Positions 28,306-36,436 of a stretch of 64,000 bases of DNA are shown here, piece by piece. The stretch comes from JBLIRR01 sp049472395. Its GTDB lineage: Bacteria > SZUA-182 > DTGQ01 > JBLIRR01. Numbering within the stretch: the stretch's first letter is position 1; every line of letters starts with the position of its first letter. The position numbers and the translations under genes were made by a program. The stretch is taken from the NCBI GenBank assembly GCA_049472395.1, contig JBLIRR010000001.1, positions 248,001 through 312,000 of the forward strand. The letters are read 5' to 3'. Under the pieces are notes generated by a model that saw nothing but the letters and a program-made list of their open reading frames with translations, did no database searches and was not told the origin of the DNA.

Positions 28306-29334
28306 ATGCCTTTTGCTGAAGACTTACTCGGGCACGATATCATTATTCATAGAATTAAGGATTTAATATCCTCAGGAAGAATCCCTCATGCACAGCTTTA
28401 CACAGGGCCAGAAGGTATAGGGAAGAAATTAGTAGCTGCATCTTTAGCCAAAACACTTAATTGCGGAAAAATTCATGCCGACTATTGCAATCTGTGCCCT
28501 TCATGCGTAAAAATAAATAAAGGAATCCATCCCGATATTACGCTCATTAGACCTGAAAAAACACCTTCAATAAAGATTAATCAATTACGAGAGTGGCAAC
28601 AGAGATTGAATTATAAGCCCTATATGGGACATTGGAAAGTAACCATTATTGACGAGGCAGAGAAAATGACGATTGAGGCGTCAAATTCGATACTGAAAGT
28701 CTTAGAGGAACCTCCAGCCAATACTCTCATCATCCTTATTACCACAGAGGCTTCCAATTTGCTGCCAACAATTGTTTCCAGGTGCCAACTATTCAAATTC
28801 CATCCCCTCCCTCAGGAAAAAATTATCCAGTTTTTGATTGAGAGAAAGAAGTATAGTAAAGATCAATCACAATTAATCTGGTATCTATCCAATGGATGCT
28901 TATCTGTTGCACTCACCTTAAATATTGATGAAATAGTTGAATTGAGAAAAAAATGGGTGTTATTTTTTCATCAGATTGAAGAATCTCAACCACCTTCTCT
29001 TGAAAATATGCAGGCACAGGATTTAGGAGAGGCTCTAAGGATTATGCTGCAATGGTTGCGCGATGTACGGTTACTCCAAAAAGGTATAGATGAAACTATG
29101 ATTTCAAATCTTGATATCCTGGATGATCTCAAAAAACAGGCTGCTCAATGCCCTAGCATTTTAATTGAAAATAGGATAAACTTAATTCTTAATGCACTAT
29201 ATGCGTTAGATAAGTCGACAAATGTAAAAGTGATCATTCAGACTTTATCTATGCAATGGAATAATCAAAGAGGATCAATGGAGAACGATCGCTATGACTA
29301 CTATAGCTGTAGTGAGATTGGGTCAAATTGGTAA
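28306..29334 (+). CDS. holB: DNA polymerase III delta' subunit
   Basis: I take the ATG at 28306, three bases after the upstream stop, over the GTG at 28288 that overlaps it, giving 342 aa. This clamp-loader protein has GPEGIGKKLVA (P-loop), a four-Cys zinc module (CGKIHADYCNLCPSC), DEAEKM as Walker B, and the SRC motif in TIVSRCQLFKF. The helical C-terminal domain follows. It opens the beta clamp together with tau and delta. The P-loop looks more complete than in E. coli delta', so nucleotide binding is possible. Confidence 0.9.
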   Translation: MPFAEDLLGHDIIIHRIKDLISSGRIPHAQLYTGPEGIGKKLVAASLAKTLNCGKIHADYCNLCPSCVKINKGIHPDITLIRPEKTPSIKINQLREWQQRLNYKPYMGHWKVTIIDEAEKMTIEASNSILKVLEEPPANTLIILITTEASNLLPTIVSRCQLFKFHPLPQEKIIQFLIERKKYSKDQSQLIWYLSNGCLSVALTLNIDEIVELRKKWVLFFHQIEESQPPSLENMQAQDLGEALRIMLQWLRDVRLLQKGIDETMISNLDILDDLKKQAAQCPSILIENRINLILNALYALDKSTNVKVIIQTLSMQWNNQRGSMENDRYDYYSCSEIGSNW

Positions 29335-30133
29335 AATAGCAAAATATTTTGTCAAGCCGGGTGTGTCGGTAAAAGAAGGAGATCATTGTATTGTTGAAAT
29401 TGAGAGGGGCTTAGAGTATGCCATAGTCCTTCGCCTTATTAATGCTATACCAAGAACAAAGGAGCACTCAGGATTAAAAAAAATTATTCGCATAGCGACT
29501 TCTAAGGACAAGGAACAGCTTAAAAAAAATATACAGCTTGGGCAACGAGCAAGGGAACTGTGTCAAGAAAAAATAAAGAAAAAAGCCCTTCAAATGAAAT
29601 TAATCTTTGTAAATTATACGTTCGATGGCAAAAAAGCCATATTCTATTTTATTTCCGAAAGCAGAATAGACTTTAGAAATCTTGTTAAAGAACTTGCGTC
29701 GGAATTTAAAACGAGAATAGAGATGAGACAAATTGGAGTGAGAGATGAAGCGAAAATATTAGGGGGAATGGGTTCGTGCGGGAGGATTTTATGTTGCAGC
29801 TCATATCTCTCAGAATTTATGCCAGTCTCTATCAGGATGGTTAAGGATCAAAATCTTACCCTCAATCCCAACAAAATATCGGGGATTTGCGGTCGTCTCC
29901 GGTGTTGCTTAGCATATGAATATCCCTTATATGCAGAATTCAAAAGCTTACTGCCGAAGATTGGAGAAAGGGTTTTTGAAAAAAAGAAAGAAGCAGAGGG
30001 AAAAGTCATCTCGTTGGATATACTTAAAAAAATAGTATATGTTGAGTATGAGGATGGATCGAGAACAAAATCAGACATATCTCAAATTATACGAAAAAAT
30101 TCAAAAGGAAAAGAAAATAAAGAATTAAGCTAA
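29294..30133 (+). CDS. ricT: PSP1-domain protein, RicT/YaaT-like
   Basis: A 279-aa protein that overlaps the end of holB by 41 bases. It has the PSP1 domain with Cys-rich motifs GSCGRILCCSSYL and CGRLRCCLAYEYPLY. In Bacillus, RicT (YaaT) is part of the Fe-S Ric complex that promotes RNase Y-dependent mRNA maturation. The holB-ricT pairing is widespread in bacteria. The last 12 residues are Lys/Glu-rich. The exact role outside Firmicutes is not known. Confidence 0.88.
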   Translation: MTTIAVVRLGQIGKIAKYFVKPGVSVKEGDHCIVEIERGLEYAIVLRLINAIPRTKEHSGLKKIIRIATSKDKEQLKKNIQLGQRARELCQEKIKKKALQMKLIFVNYTFDGKKAIFYFISESRIDFRNLVKELASEFKTRIEMRQIGVRDEAKILGGMGSCGRILCCSSYLSEFMPVSIRMVKDQNLTLNPNKISGICGRLRCCLAYEYPLYAEFKSLLPKIGERVFEKKKEAEGKVISLDILKKIVYVEYEDGSRTKSDISQIIRKNSKGKENKELS

Positions 30134-30945
30134 TCAAAAGAAAGACTGGAAACAGACTCGATAAGCCACAGAAAGCCCTTATCACAAAAAACTATCATAT
30201 CTCCCGTTGGAGACCAGGAAGGAGCAAAGCCCCGGGCGACGAGCTTAATTGTCTTTTTAAGCTCCCTTTCATGGAGGAAAATCCCGTCTGCGCTGAAAAC
30301 CATAATACGATCATCGGGAGAAAACGACCCCTGGTACCCATTCAAAAGGGGTGTAATACTGCCATCATCCATATCAACTAATACAAGATTAAACTGAAGA
30401 AACTCCTCATCCCACCTCTCAATTAACAGCGAAGATGAATCTGATGAAAGAGCCCGTGGTATCCCCTGGGGGATGAATAATTCTCTTCTTTCCCCATCTG
30501 AAGCCATTCGCCATACGTCACCCTCAAATGAAAAAATGATTGTCGCCCCATCAGAATTCCATAAGGGATGATCCCCGAAGGGAGATAGCACATCGGCTTT
30601 CTTGAGTGTTAAGCTGTATTTATTAATACCATTCTGAGAATAAAGTATATGCCCGCCTTCAGGAGAGTAACGTGGATTTTTACCCTTCACAGGTAACGCC
30701 TCTGTATCCTTTGTAATCAGATTGTATATATAAATTTTTTCATTATAGGTATATATAATCTTATTGCCATCAGGAGACCATGACGGCTCTCGCCCCTTTC
30801 CAAGTTTTCTTATCGACAAAGATCCCTTATTCTTACTATATTTTAACAATAAACGCGGTCGATAACGTGCACAGGAACTTGTTATTATTACCATTATTAT
30901 CAATAAGATAAGCCGACTACAATCATGAATCCTTTTCATAATCAA
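30130..30945 (-). CDS. TolB-like beta-propeller lipoprotein
   Basis: A 271-aa protein with a lipoprotein signal (LILLIIMVIITSSCA, Cys as the lipidated residue). Four or more PD40/WD40-like blades are visible from their SxDG cores: REPSWSPDGNKIIYT, NPRYSPEGGHILY, HPLWNSDGATIIFS, APSWSPTGDMIVFC. It resembles the propeller half of TolB without its N-terminal domain. It is the last gene of the ADH-synthase operon and overlaps the 66-aa gene by four bases. Its role there is unclear. Confidence 0.75.
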   Translation of the reverse strand: MIMKRIHDCSRLILLIIMVIITSSCARYRPRLLLKYSKNKGSLSIRKLGKGREPSWSPDGNKIIYTYNEKIYIYNLITKDTEALPVKGKNPRYSPEGGHILYSQNGINKYSLTLKKADVLSPFGDHPLWNSDGATIIFSFEGDVWRMASDGERRELFIPQGIPRALSSDSSSLLIERWDEEFLQFNLVLVDMDDGSITPLLNGYQGSFSPDDRIMVFSADGIFLHERELKKTIKLVARGFAPSWSPTGDMIVFCDKGFLWLIESVSSLSFD

Positions 30946-31142
30946 TCCAGTATTTTCAGCCCCATTTCCTTCGTGAGACCTTGAAGAATGTTGCGTAAAT
31001 CATCCTCCAGGTCTGGAGAGCTTAAAAGCTCTAATACACCCTTTTCAGGATCAACAGTCCGAATAACAGCCAACCATTCGTATCCTTCAAACACCCCATT
31101 GAGATAACTTATATATTGAGGAGCAGCTTGGATATGAATCAC
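30942..31142 (-). CDS. Small DUF4911-like protein
   Basis: I choose the GTG at 31140-31142 (66 aa). The upstream ATG at 31280 would overlap the preceding gene by more than 110 bases, and the frame above the GTG has no family resemblance. The product has the DUF4911 layout: short strand IHIQAAPQYISYLNGVFEGY, then LAVIRTVDPEKGVLELL, and a C-terminal helix. The domain is of unknown function. The gene ends with a four-base overlap into the propeller lipoprotein. No strong ribosome binding site is seen at the GTG. Confidence 0.65.
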   Translation of the reverse strand: MIHIQAAPQYISYLNGVFEGYEWLAVIRTVDPEKGVLELLSSPDLEDDLRNILQGLTKEMGLKILD

Positions 31143-31164
31143 CAATGTGTTATACGGGATTTGT

Positions 31165-32157
31165 TTATTTTTCTGTAATAGTCTCAGCAATCTTAATACC
31201 AAAATGTCTGCCGGCACTCTCGAAACAAACGAGTACCTCGTCACCGGATTGTAGCTCCACAATTGATTTTGGAGAGCCATCCGGCTGGGTTAAACGAATG
31301 GTTTCTGCATTCTGAAGAATACATGAGAGGGACACATTGTCACACTCAGCTTCAATTAATACGAGGGGCCTTCGTTCAATCTTGCTTCTGCCTACAATCG
31401 ACTCGGAGATTTTGCCTTTATAGTTTACGATATACACCCTATCCCCTGATTCTAATTCAGCCAGATATCGTGTTCGATCGGGTGGGACCCTAATATACGC
31501 ATGAACAGGGCCTGCATTTACTCGAAAAGGTCTCGGAGCAACATAGGGATTACTTATGGATTCTGCATGCACTAAAAAAAGGGCTGCGCTGCTATTCCCA
31601 ATCAACATACCCTCACCAATTCCCATATTTGTACAGGTATCAATACACACCCTATCACCCATTCCACAGGGCGTAACCTTTTTTATTGTGGCTACTTTCA
31701 GCGAAATAGTAGATTGCGTATCTTTCCCTACAGCTATAATTTCTTTCAACTCCGCTGGATCAGTAGTATTCACAAGCACTCCATCCACCCCTTTCTCTAA
31801 TATGGTTAAGGCAACCTTTGCCTCTTGTAAAGATTTGACCTCCACAATAAGATGATCTGTTTGGGCAATCAGGTTTTCAAGCGGGATAATAGTCCAATCT
31901 GTCGTTCTCACAATAACCCATTTATCTTTGGCAAGGGCAACAATTGCCTCTTCATCCTCCTTATTTTTTATTTCCCTTTCAATGACGTCCTTACCCGGCT
32001 CCAGATCACCACCAGGAGCAATTGTACGGATAAGACCAAGAGCTTTGACCTTCTCCACATCTTTTTTTTCAACATATATGGCATCAGCTCCTGACTCGAG
32101 TGCTGTTGTAATTATCTTTTTATTCCACGGTTTTGCTTTTATCCAAATCTGTTTCAT
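31165..32157 (-). CDS. aroB': 3-Dehydroquinate synthase II (archaeal type)
   Basis: 330 aa from the ATG at 32155-32157, whose A overlaps the upstream stop (ATGA) and which has GGGAAAG upstream. The longer frame start at 32202 lies inside the preceding gene. It begins MKQIWIKAKPWNKKII and has the family blocks AIYVEKKDVEKVKALG, GVLVNTTDPAELKEI, MGIGEGMLIGNSSAALFLVH and AGPVHAYIRVP. This enzyme oxidises and cyclises 2-amino-3,7-dideoxy-heptulosonate to 3-dehydroquinate with NAD. It sits directly behind the gene that makes this substrate. Confidence 0.93.
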   Translation of the reverse strand: MKQIWIKAKPWNKKIITTALESGADAIYVEKKDVEKVKALGLIRTIAPGGDLEPGKDVIEREIKNKEDEEAIVALAKDKWVIVRTTDWTIIPLENLIAQTDHLIVEVKSLQEAKVALTILEKGVDGVLVNTTDPAELKEIIAVGKDTQSTISLKVATIKKVTPCGMGDRVCIDTCTNMGIGEGMLIGNSSAALFLVHAESISNPYVAPRPFRVNAGPVHAYIRVPPDRTRYLAELESGDRVYIVNYKGKISESIVGRSKIERRPLVLIEAECDNVSLSCILQNAETIRLTQPDGSPKSIVELQSGDEVLVCFESAGRHFGIKIAETITEK

Positions 32158-32957
32158 TTTGTGTTCTTTCCCAAATATTTCGCAGCCTGATCTATTGACC
32201 AATTTTGATGCACCATTCCGCTAATTGCCTCAACCAGCCTTTTCGGCTCTTTATGCTGAAAGGCATTTCGACCAATCGAAACGCCAGCTCCCCCCGCATC
32301 AAGAGCCCCCTTCACCATCTCCAACACCTGCCGGTCTGTCTCCATTTTTTCTCCACCCGCAATCACCACAGGCACAGGGCATCCTTCGGTCACCTTGGTA
32401 AATGTTTGCACAGACCCGGTATATGGCACCTTTATCAAATCCGCCCCAAGTTCAGCGCCTATTCTCGCAGCATGTTTTACTACATCAACATCAAATTCAT
32501 TTTTTATCTTCGCTCCTCGGGTATATATCATCGCTACCAGGGGCATCCCCCAAAAAGCTGCTTTTTTGGATATATCACCGAGGTCTTTGAGCATATTTTT
32601 TTCATCATCTGCTCCAATATTTACATGGATCGATACTGCATCCGCGCCAAGCCTAATTGCTTCTTCCACAGTACACACCAGAACCTTTGCATTAGGATCT
32701 GGTGCCAGGCTTGTACTGGCTGAAAGATGAATTATGAGCCCCACATCCGTTCCCGCACCCCTATGCCCGGAACCTACAATGCCTTTATGAATAATAATAG
32801 CATTTGCTCCCCCCTGAGCCACCTGATCAATGGAATTCTTAATATTTATGATGCCTTTAATAGGACCCATTGTGATTCCATGATCCATGGGAACAATAAC
32901 AGTTCTTTTCTGCTCTCGATTCATTATTCTCTCTAAACGAATCTGTTTGCCGATCAT
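32154..32957 (-). CDS. aroA': 2-Amino-3,7-dideoxy-D-threo-hept-6-ulosonate (ADH) synthase
   Basis: A 267-aa class I aldolase of the FbaB/DhnA type. Motifs: VPMDHGITMGPIKGI, HKGIVGSGHRG, ADLIKVPYTGSVQTF with the Schiff-base Lys, and GGAGVSIGRNAFQH with the phosphate loop. It could be an archaeal-type fructose-bisphosphate aldolase, but the coupled aroB' gene makes ADH synthase far more likely. Together they replace DAHP synthase and AroB in making dehydroquinate, as in methanogens and some anaerobic bacteria. Confidence 0.9.
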   Translation of the reverse strand: MIGKQIRLERIMNREQKRTVIVPMDHGITMGPIKGIINIKNSIDQVAQGGANAIIIHKGIVGSGHRGAGTDVGLIIHLSASTSLAPDPNAKVLVCTVEEAIRLGADAVSIHVNIGADDEKNMLKDLGDISKKAAFWGMPLVAMIYTRGAKIKNEFDVDVVKHAARIGAELGADLIKVPYTGSVQTFTKVTEGCPVPVVIAGGEKMETDRQVLEMVKGALDAGGAGVSIGRNAFQHKEPKRLVEAISGMVHQNWSIDQAAKYLGKNTK

Positions 32958-33297
32958 ATATAGATCTCCTTTTAAAATAAATATTTTTTTATATAACTAT
33001 AATAATACTTCACGATAAAGTCAATATCCTCGTTCATGTATACTCTTCACGCAGCAATCCCAAAAGTGAAAGTGACCTTAATTTTATCACCTGCACGATC
33101 ACTATTTGCACAATAATGGTGAAATATTGACCTGGTGCACTTTTAAGGTTCTCTATTTATTGATTTCCCCATATGCAATAAATGACACTATCCCCTTGTC
33201 TTTTAAGGACAAGATACAAAAATTAACAATGGCATATTATTTGCTTCTTATGAATAATAACGCATGTAATGAACAATAACATTTTTAAATAAACAAT
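32958..33297. other. Intergenic region with a sigma-54-like promoter
   Basis: 340 bp between divergent genes. Apart from the element at 33230-33245 nothing was recognised. Confidence 0.5.
33230..33245 (+). promoter_or_regulatory. Sigma-54-like promoter of the 78-aa protein gene
   Basis: TGGCATATTATTTGCT matches TGGCAC-N5-TTGC(A/T) at all but one fixed position. It lies about 53 bases upstream of the start codon. Confidence 0.65.
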
Positions 33298-33534
33298 ATG
33301 AAGAGAGAAGAGGCAATGATAGAAGAAAATACTCACAAAAAAGTTATCACCACAGTTGCACAATTAATTGACGTTTTATACAAAGAAGTGGAGGATCTTG
33401 AACTGACCCAGAAGGAAAAAACACTTCTTGTATACTATATGGCAAATGATATTTTAGAGAAAAATCAAACAAATAATGATATTTTTTTCCACCACCCCTC
33501 CCATAATAGAGTGATTAGCAGTCACATCCATTAG
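33298..33534 (+). CDS. Small acidic protein of unknown function
   Basis: A 78-aa protein, largely helical by eye (ITTVAQLIDVLYKEVEDLEL and TLLVYYMANDILEK), with a His-rich tail (FFHHPSHNR, SSHIH). It has its own promoter and a perfect terminator, so it is a single-gene unit and very likely real. No family is recognised. The sequence shows no signal peptide or DNA-binding motif. A regulatory or metal-related role is possible but unsupported. Confidence 0.65.
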   Translation: MKREEAMIEENTHKKVITTVAQLIDVLYKEVEDLELTQKEKTLLVYYMANDILEKNQTNNDIFFHHPSHNRVISSHIH

Positions 33535-33539
33535 GAAAG

Positions 33540-33567
33540 GCGAGGCCTTCGGGCCTCGCTTTTTTTT
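33540..33567 (+). terminator. Intrinsic terminator after the 78-aa protein gene
   Basis: GCGAGGCC (33540-33547), loop TTCG, GGCCTCGC (33552-33559), then eight T. A textbook hairpin; its T-tract touches the end of tsaC on the other strand. Confidence 0.95.
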
Positions 33568-34180
33568 ACCTAGATAATTCCTTAAGATCACCGAGTCCTT
33601 GCCGGATAACTTCTATTTGATCATCAATGAAGGCAATGACGCTTGATTCATTATAGGGCATTTGGCCTCCATCGATAATTAAATCAACCTCTTGACCATA
33701 TTTTTGTTCAATATCAATCGGATTCACTGTCATTGTATCTTCCATGGTAACTGATATGCCGGTATTTAAAATAGGCTCTCCATATTCTTTTGATAAACAA
33801 AGCATAATTTTATTCTTTGGCATACGAACACCGATAGTTTTTCTTTTTGTCAACGTGACTTTAGGGAGCAGCCGTGTGCCTGTCATGATAAATGTGTAAG
33901 GGCCAGGCAGGCAATGCTTCATTATCTTATAAGCAAAGTTACTTATTTGTGCATATTTGCTCATCTGACTAAAATCTGAACAAATGACACTAAATAATTT
34001 TTTTTTATCTGATTTTTTTATCCTGTACAGACGCTCTACCGCCTTCTTATTAAAAATATTACAACCCATCCCATACGTAGTATCAGTAGGATATACAACA
34101 ATACCCCCCTGTTCTAGAATATGTACTGCCTGTTTAATCAACCTGGGTTGAGGATTTTGAGGATGTATTTTAATAATCAT
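33566..34180 (-). CDS. tsaC: Threonylcarbamoyl-AMP synthase (TsaC/Sua5 family)
   Basis: A 204-aa YrdC-domain enzyme that makes threonylcarbamoyl-AMP for the t6A37 modification of tRNA. Motifs: GGIVVYPTDTTYGMGCN and RIKKSDKKK near the N-terminus, PGPYTFIM, and IGVRMPKN. Length is that of the short TsaC form, without the Sua5 C-terminal domain. It stands alone. Confidence 0.93.
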   Translation of the reverse strand: MIIKIHPQNPQPRLIKQAVHILEQGGIVVYPTDTTYGMGCNIFNKKAVERLYRIKKSDKKKLFSVICSDFSQMSKYAQISNFAYKIMKHCLPGPYTFIMTGTRLLPKVTLTKRKTIGVRMPKNKIMLCLSKEYGEPILNTGISVTMEDTMTVNPIDIEQKYGQEVDLIIDGGQMPYNESSVIAFIDDQIEVIRQGLGDLKELSR

Positions 34181-34262
34181 AGTAAAAATTAATTATTTGT
34201 TAAAATTATAGCCTTGTCAAGGTATATATAACTCTAGACCCAATAACACAATTTATTTTTTG

Positions 34263-34291
34263 TTGACACAGATGAATTTCTGCGATATTAT
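34263..34291 (+). promoter_or_regulatory. Sigma-70 promoter of the metal importer operon
   Basis: TTGACA (34263-34268), 17-base spacer, TATTAT (34286-34291). The leader to the first ATG is about 90 bases. No cobalamin or NiCo riboswitch was recognised in it, only a weak inverted repeat (ATGCA at 34306, TGCAT at 34342). Confidence 0.75.
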
Positions 34292-34387
34292 TAATAACAG
34301 TACCTATGCATTATATCATACCTTAAAAATGGTAAATTTTTTGCATGAGCTTAAGCGAAAAGACATAAAATATAAAAGGAGAGTATT

Positions 34388-35020
34388 ATGCATATTTCAG
34401 AAGGCGTGTTATCAGCCCCGGTATTAATTGCCGGTGCAATTAGTGCAGTAGCGTGTGTTGCGTATGGATTAAAAAAAATAGAATATGACAGGATACCGGA
34501 AGCGGCAATCCTTTCATCTGCCTTTTTTGTCGTCTCTCTTATCCATGTACCTATTGGGCCATCAAGTGTTCATTTAATATTAAATGGATTAATGGGATTA
34601 TTACTAGGATGGATGGCCTTTCCTGCAATACTCGTTGCCCTCATTTTTCAGGCAATTCTTTTTCAATTTGGAGGGATTACCTCTCTTGGTGTGAATACAT
34701 TGATCATGGGGCTTCCTGCGGTGATCGTTTTTTATCTGTGCAATAATCAGATCAGAAAGGACAACGTTGCAATCGGTTCTATCTTTTCTTTTCTGGCCGG
34801 GGCGCTGGGAGTATTCCTGGCAGCTTTACTCATGGCCACCTCACTGGTATTTACAGGTGAGTCTTTTATTCAAATCGCAAAGCTGGCCATCATTGCACAC
34901 TTACCCGTTATGGTTATCGAAGGTATCATAACCGCCGTAAGCATAAATTTTCTTAAAAAAGTAAAACCTGAGATCTTAGAGGTAGCGTATGTTACAAAAT
35001 ATTCATGTTATAAAGATTAG
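34388..35020 (+). CDS. nikM: ECF nickel/cobalt transporter S component (NikM/CbiM)
   Basis: A 210-aa membrane protein with six or more hydrophobic helices. The N-terminus MHISEGVL is the metal-binding signature: the amino group and His2 coordinate Ni or Co. Other hallmarks are FFVVSLIHVPIGPSSVHLI and FGGITSLGVNTLIMG. It is first in a four-gene operon and overlaps the next gene by 32 bases. The NikL-type partner favours nickel over cobalt. Confidence 0.92.
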   Translation: MHISEGVLSAPVLIAGAISAVACVAYGLKKIEYDRIPEAAILSSAFFVVSLIHVPIGPSSVHLILNGLMGLLLGWMAFPAILVALIFQAILFQFGGITSLGVNTLIMGLPAVIVFYLCNNQIRKDNVAIGSIFSFLAGALGVFLAALLMATSLVFTGESFIQIAKLAIIAHLPVMVIEGIITAVSINFLKKVKPEILEVAYVTKYSCYKD

Positions 35021-35621
35021 TGTTTTTGTCATTATAAGTATCCTTTTTATTAGAGGGATTTGTTATGCCCATAAGGTGAATATCTTCGCGTATGTGGAAG
35101 GGCAGAAAGTTATGACGGAGAGCTATTTTAATGATGGAAGGAAATGTCAGGGGGCTCAAATTCTGGTATTTGATAAAGAGGGCAACCAGTTGCTCGAGGG
35201 TAAAGCTAATAATGAAGGGGAATTTTCTTTTGTCCCGCCTCTTAAAACAGACCTTAAAATTGTTCTTGAGGCGAGTATGGGCCATCGCGCAGAATTTATT
35301 ATGAAGGCAGAAGAATTAGAGGACATCATGTTAGGGGAGAGTGATACTGTTGTTCCTGAAAACTTACAGGAGAAGAAACCCTCGCATGATACCGGAGAAA
35401 AAAAAGCCCAGACAGATAAGGAAATGAGTGGAATAAGCCGGGAAGAAATAACCTCTATTATGGAGGAGGTATTAGACAAAAAACTAGCTCCCATCATTCG
35501 AATGCAGGCAAAACAGGGTGCTGATCGTGGTATATCCTTCCACGACATAATAGGTGGGGTAGGATATATTCTTGGTCTTATGGGTGTCATTTTTCTCTTT
35601 AGACCAAAAAAGGAATCATAA
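34989..35621 (+). CDS. nikL: NikL-type accessory protein of the nickel ECF importer
   Basis: A 210-aa exported protein. The signal peptide ends IRGICYA, leaving a mature N-terminus HKVNIFAYVEG, the NikL hallmark. A carboxypeptidase-regulatory-like beta domain follows (QILVFDKEGNQLLEGKANNE), then a charged linker and a C-terminal transmembrane helix (IIGGVGYILGLMGVIFLF). It replaces the CbiN/NikN subunit. The His at the mature N-terminus could hand metal to NikM. Confidence 0.85.
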   Translation: MLQNIHVIKISVFVIISILFIRGICYAHKVNIFAYVEGQKVMTESYFNDGRKCQGAQILVFDKEGNQLLEGKANNEGEFSFVPPLKTDLKIVLEASMGHRAEFIMKAEELEDIMLGESDTVVPENLQEKKPSHDTGEKKAQTDKEMSGISREEITSIMEEVLDKKLAPIIRMQAKQGADRGISFHDIIGGVGYILGLMGVIFLFRPKKES

Positions 35622-35637
35622 TAAGGGGATCGTCGGT

Positions 35638-36381
35638 TTGGATATTGAGCAATTCTCACAGGGCACATCCTTCCTTCATCGCTTTGATCCACGGTTAAAA
35701 ATTATTATAGCGGTTATTTTTTCTATCATTATTGCGGTAGCCCATCAATATGACGTCATACTCCTCGGGTTTGCCTTTTCAGTCGTATTAATCCTCATAT
35801 CACAACTTAATTTCAAGGCGATTATGAAACGTCTTTTCATTATTAACACGTTTATTCTTATCCTGTGGCTGTTTCTGCCATTTACTATGCCCGGCACAAG
35901 TGTGGCTTTTTCCCTTGGCCCCTTAAAAGCAACAACAGCAGGAATTCATTATGCTTTGAAAATTACCCTCAAATCAAACGCAATCCTCATAGCGACCATT
36001 GCACTTTTATCCACCTCAACAATATTCACTCTTGTGCATGCGATGAGCCATCTTTATATACCCCTCAAGCTTATCCATCTTTTCTTCTTCTGCTTTCGCT
36101 ATATTCATGTTATACATTTAGAATATATAAAACTGCGAAATGCTATAAAAATACGTTGTTTTAAACCAGGCACTAATATCCACACCTATAAAACATATGC
36201 GTATTTAATCGGAATGTTATTGCTCAAAAGTTATGATCGCTCAAAGAATATATATAATGCGATGCTCTGCAGGGGCTTTAAAGGAAAATATTACCTTTTT
36301 GACCACTTTTCTCTTAAAAAGAGTGACATTATATCATCCATTTTAATTTTTTCTTTTCTTATCCTGCTCATTGTGATATAA
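35638..36381 (+). CDS. nikQ: ECF transporter T component (NikQ/CbiQ)
   Basis: I choose the TTG at 35638 (reads MDIEQFSQGTSFLHRFDPRL, the usual CbiQ start, with AAGGGG upstream) over the ATG at 35572 that lies inside nikL. This gives 247 aa. There are five or more transmembrane helices. The coupling helix motif is AMLCRGFKG, which contacts the ATPase. Subunit of the Ni/Co importer. Confidence 0.9.
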   Translation: MDIEQFSQGTSFLHRFDPRLKIIIAVIFSIIIAVAHQYDVILLGFAFSVVLILISQLNFKAIMKRLFIINTFILILWLFLPFTMPGTSVAFSLGPLKATTAGIHYALKITLKSNAILIATIALLSTSTIFTLVHAMSHLYIPLKLIHLFFFCFRYIHVIHLEYIKLRNAIKIRCFKPGTNIHTYKTYAYLIGMLLLKSYDRSKNIYNAMLCRGFKGKYYLFDHFSLKKSDIISSILIFSFLILLIVI

Positions 36382-36436
36382 CACATTACCTATAGACATT
36401 AAATAAAAATTTTTACATGCGAGAGATACTATAAAT

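Noticed and set aside
32157..32202. 15-residue N-terminal extension of 3-dehydroquinate synthase II
   Set aside because: It lies wholly inside the upstream gene; the internal ATG overlaps the upstream stop and has a ribosome site.
34292..34387. Possible cobalamin or NiCo riboswitch before nikM
   Set aside because: The leader is only about 90 bases and shows no known box or stable structured core.
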